Assembly (NCBI RefSeq): GCF_011059135.1
Contig: NZ_JAALGD010000002.1
Span: 388,658-452,657 of the forward strand
Length of the DNA: 64,000 bases
Source: Brevibacillus sp. SYP-B805
Lineage (GTDB): Bacteria; Bacillota; Bacilli; Brevibacillales; Brevibacillaceae
Direction: 5' to 3'
Shown: positions 62,041 to 64,000 of the stretch, one piece after another
Layout: each line of letters starts with the position of its first letter
How positions within the stretch are numbered: the first letter of the stretch is position 1
The notes under the pieces: generated by a model
What the model was told of the DNA's origin: nothing
Seen by the model: the letters and a program-made list of their open reading frames with translations, nothing else
Database searches by the model: none
Translations under genes and position numbers: made by a program

Positions 62041-62646
62041 TCATCTGATGAACACAATATACACGTTGTCTTTCTTCAACGGTTGACCTTCCTCATAAAT
62101 CGTAACCATGTCCTTCAAATCAGGCGGTAAATTCTTGATTAAGTGCCGCGCGGCGGATAAAGTTTGGTCACCAAAGTCATAGATCACCATAAATTTATAA
62201 GCTTCGGTCGGGTCTAGCGATTTTACTTTGGCTTTGCCCTCAAGTAACCCCTTAATATCCTTGATGATACCCGTTTTCTGTTGGGAACCAAATTTGTAAC
62301 CATTGTTGATCGGTTTGTTACACTTGATCTCGGCTACGATCTTTACATCTCCAGTGACCATAAGATCGTACCCGTTGTCGCTTGGCTTGGTCCTAAGAAC
62401 CTGATTCAAGTAAACCTGATAATTCTCCTTTACATACGGGAAACGGTGGCTCACCCAGTCGATGAAGCGAATCGTTGTCTTGTAGGTAAGGATGTTATGT
62501 ATGTCCTTCAGGGTGGTCTTGATGTCCTCAAAATCTTCAACTGTCAACCTGGAATAATAATCCTCGATTCTGCCAGTTATTTTGTCAGCAATGAATCGGT
62601 TGAATCGTTCCTTCAGTTCGGATTCTCGGTTATATGGTTGATTCAT
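62041..62646 (-). CDS. PD-(D/E)XK nuclease-like protein of unknown role
   Basis: The 201-residue protein has a helical N-terminal half and then NGYDLMVTGDVKIVAEIKCNKP, which fits the nuclease core: D94, then E106-x-K108, with Gln residues (SQQKTG, 121-125) after it. The Lys/Asp-rich C-terminus ends KDNVYIVFIR. I do not recognise a named family. GAGGGGG precedes the ATG. It is 21 bases downstream of the next gene and probably co-transcribed. The role may be restriction or defence; this is inferred from the motif and accessory location only. Confidence 0.6.
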   Translation of the reverse strand: MNQPYNRESELKERFNRFIADKITGRIEDYYSRLTVEDFEDIKTTLKDIHNILTYKTTIRFIDWVSHRFPYVKENYQVYLNQVLRTKPSDNGYDLMVTGDVKIVAEIKCNKPINNGYKFGSQQKTGIIKDIKGLLEGKAKVKSLDPTEAYKFMVIYDFGDQTLSAARHLIKNLPPDLKDMVTIYEEGQPLKKDNVYIVFIR

Positions 62647-62667
62647 GATTTACCCCCTCAATAATCA

Positions 62668-63378
62668 CTAAGACAACAATTTATACTTTGCAAATCGTTC
62701 ATGGTTTGCGAACCCTTCTCGGTATTTCTGACTGATTACGACAGCTTTAACAAACCTCTGATAACTCTGTACGTTCTTTATGGCGAAAGCACATTGATCG
62801 ACAGCATGATACCATAAGTCGAAGATTACGCTTGCGAGATAACCAATTTTCCAAATAAAAGCCCTTTGAATGAGTGCATCCTGCTTATCAAAGAAACCGA
62901 AGCGCTCCTCTTTTCTAAGTGAGTTGAACATATTGCCGTGAGCATAAAAACTGTTGATCATATCCTTGAACCACTTAAGTTGGTGCGAATGAGAGGGGAA
63001 ATGCTTGTTTACGTATTTGAATGAACGATCTAAGGTTTTCTGAATAGGCTTTGCCCCATTCTCGTCTTGTCCGAGGAATTTATCGATATCCGGTTCGACT
63101 AATGAGTAGGTCGCTAAACATGCTTTCTCAATGGCTTGACGCTTCATCAGCTTTGACTGTGTCTCATGTCTCCTAAGGGATGAAAGTAAACAAAGGACTA
63201 AATCGTTTCTGACCTGGCTGCTTAGCAGATAGAAGCTGGCTGCTCTCTTGTCCTTAGAAATGACAACATCCGATAGAAGCATGATTAAATCTTCAACATT
63301 GGCAAGAATATCTTGATTATTTTGCAAGGATTCCTGCAGGATTTCTTCTTCATAACGAATATAGTCACTTAAATCCAT
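62668..63378 (-). CDS. Helical protein of unknown function, partner of the nuclease-like gene
   Basis: The 236-residue product is soluble and nearly all helical (MDLSDYIRYEEEILQESLQNNQDIL...), with RNDLVLCLLSSLRRHETQSKLMKR, SHSHQLKWFKDMINSFYAHGNMFNSLRK and FDLWYHAVDQCAFAIKN. I recognise no family; it faintly recalls HEPN-type proteins but lacks a clear R-x4-6-H site. AGGAGGGG precedes the ATG at 63378. AT-rich, same strand as the nuclease-like gene 21 bases downstream. Confidence 0.65.
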   Translation of the reverse strand: MDLSDYIRYEEEILQESLQNNQDILANVEDLIMLLSDVVISKDKRAASFYLLSSQVRNDLVLCLLSSLRRHETQSKLMKRQAIEKACLATYSLVEPDIDKFLGQDENGAKPIQKTLDRSFKYVNKHFPSHSHQLKWFKDMINSFYAHGNMFNSLRKEERFGFFDKQDALIQRAFIWKIGYLASVIFDLWYHAVDQCAFAIKNVQSYQRFVKAVVISQKYREGFANHERFAKYKLLS

Positions 63379-63454
63379 TGATACCCCTCCTGCTGCTAAC
63401 AACTATTCGATCATCTTGATCGACTAATTTGTCGGAATTCTGTAAGCATTTGAT

Positions 63455-63835
63455 TCAATACTTTCCCTGTTTACAAGCGATCACGATCTGCTCTTCCTGA
63501 CGTTTGGTGTTAGACTCGATCCATGAAAACTCGCCATCCATAGAATTTAGTTTGTCTGAAAAATCGCTTTTGTGATGGTGGATGTACTCAATTCTCAAGT
63601 GTATTCTCAAATAACAGAACGACCTCGAAGAATCGCCTTCTGGCATACCCCTCTTCATGCTTATCCTCATCATAAAGAAACTCATTCAACTTGTAAGAAG
63701 GACTATCCTTGGTAAAATATTTAAGAGCATAATCAGCGTGTATCCTGTTTTCTCCAAAATAGCGGAACTCCCATTCAGGTGTTGGCGTGGTATACCTTCC
63801 TCCATCTAGAACCACTATCTGTTTACCGTAAATCT
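63455..63835 (-). pseudogene. Hypothetical gene broken by a frameshift and an IS insertion
   Basis: The frame from 63835 reads IYGKQIVVLDGGRYTTPTPEWEFRYFGENRIHADYALKYFTKDSPSYKLNEFLYDEDKHEEGYARRRFFEVVLLFENT and stops at 63588. A shifted frame continues with LRIEYIHHHKSDFSDKLNSMDGEFSWIESNTKRQEEQIVIACKQGKY to 63455, as if one protein were split near 63,600. Upstream the sequence enters the IS256-type element at about 63836, so the 5' end is missing. It is the first member of the minus-strand cluster. The family is unknown. Confidence 0.65.
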
Positions 63836-64000
63836 GGAGTCTATAAACTATTTTGTGTAAACTCCTAACCTTCAAAATAGGGTACAATGAATTCAAAGAA
63901 AGGTTGGGAGAGCCCATGAGCCTGATGTCCAAAGAGCAACTCAAGCAGTGGATCAAGGAAAAGAACATGCAATCGGTGGAAGACGTCCAGTCGGCCTTGA
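63836..64000 (+). mobile_element. IS256-family insertion sequence, left end
   Basis: A left end beginning near GGAGTCTATAAAC (63836) is followed by TTTTGTGTAAACTCC and the transposase start. The element runs off the window, so the right terminal repeat and target duplication cannot be seen, and the exact left border is an estimate. Confidence 0.7.
63916..64000 (+). CDS. IS256-family transposase, N-terminal part
   Basis: The 28 visible residues (MSLMSKEQLKQWIKEKNMQ then SVEDVQSAL) match the start of Mutator/IS256-type transposases of Bacillales, whose N-terminus reads LLSKxxLxxxIKExxLxSxxDVQxAL. AAAGGTTGGGAGAG precedes the ATG. The DDE catalytic domain is beyond the window end. Confidence 0.75.
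   Translation, partial: MSLMSKEQLKQWIKEKNMQSVEDVQSAL

Noticed and set aside
62668..63378. HEPN toxin assignment for the helical protein
   Set aside because: The R-x4-6-H catalytic pattern is not clearly present (only LRRHE and FYAHGN), so I left the function open.

Overview
The window comes from a chromosome of an endospore-forming Bacillota, GC-rich for the Bacilli. It carries germination genes (cwlJ-gerQ, a gerA-type receptor operon, a coat F-like protein, ytxC), T-box leaders, a cre box, Fur-regulated siderophore uptake and a copper-amine-oxidase-like (stalk/surface) protein. That mix suggests Brevibacillus or a close Paenibacillaceae relative; this is an inference from gene content, not from a marker comparison. 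Bases 1 to about 51,000 look like stable core genome. From about 51,500 to the end the sequence is more AT-rich and holds small hypotheticals, gene remnants, a nuclease-like gene and the left end of an IS256-family element, so it reads as an accessory region.

Layout. 1-3.4 kb: a DedA protein cut by the window edge, a KtrB/TrkH potassium channel subunit and, convergent, a sodium:solute symporter. 3.4-9.9 kb: a complete ilvB-ilvN-ilvC-leuA-leuB operon on the minus strand behind a leucine T-box leader and a consensus promoter; leuCD are absent. 10-12 kb: cysH-sat for sulfate assimilation. 12.1-16.9 kb: rplT, rpmI and infC (with a rare AUU start and a leader attenuator), then thrS behind a threonine T-box, then ytxC. 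17-18.2 kb: mqnC of the futalosine menaquinone route. 18.3-23.2 kb: coat and germination genes and a MocR regulator with a direct-repeat operator. 23.2-26.5 kb: a PilZ protein, small ORFs, a secreted YcdB/YcdC-type protein and a YdcZ transporter. 27-29.4 kb: a B12-dependent monomeric ribonucleotide reductase. 29.4-32.2 kb: a glycerophosphodiesterase, a YiiX-like amidase and anmK. 32.3-36.1 kb: mglBAC sugar uptake with a perfect cre site on its promoter. 36.4-42.4 kb: a SIMPL protein and an atoE transporter driven by an AtoSC-like sigma-54 two-component pair. 42.7-45.8 kb: pirin, WrbA, a DUF4395 membrane protein and an aldo/keto reductase. 45.9-49.9 kb: the germination receptor operon. 50-51.2 kb: a polysaccharide deacetylase. 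51.5-54.9 kb: small and decayed accessory genes. 55.1-60.4 kb: an iron-siderophore ABC importer without ATPase plus a Btr-like AraC/binding-protein fusion regulator under a Fur box. 60.7-64 kb: an XRE-STAS fusion regulator, a tautomerase, and a cluster of three minus-strand hypotheticals (one PD-(D/E)XK nuclease-like) whose upstream member is broken by the IS256-type insertion.

Regulation is unusually legible here: two T-boxes whose specifiers align with each other, a ribosomal-protein leader, a CcpA cre, a Fur box, a sigma-54 promoter with paired upstream sites, a MocR direct repeat and a quinone-sensor-like palindrome. A family of composite hairpin repeats (four copies) and a 215-bp near-perfect palindrome are the main structures not explained by genes.
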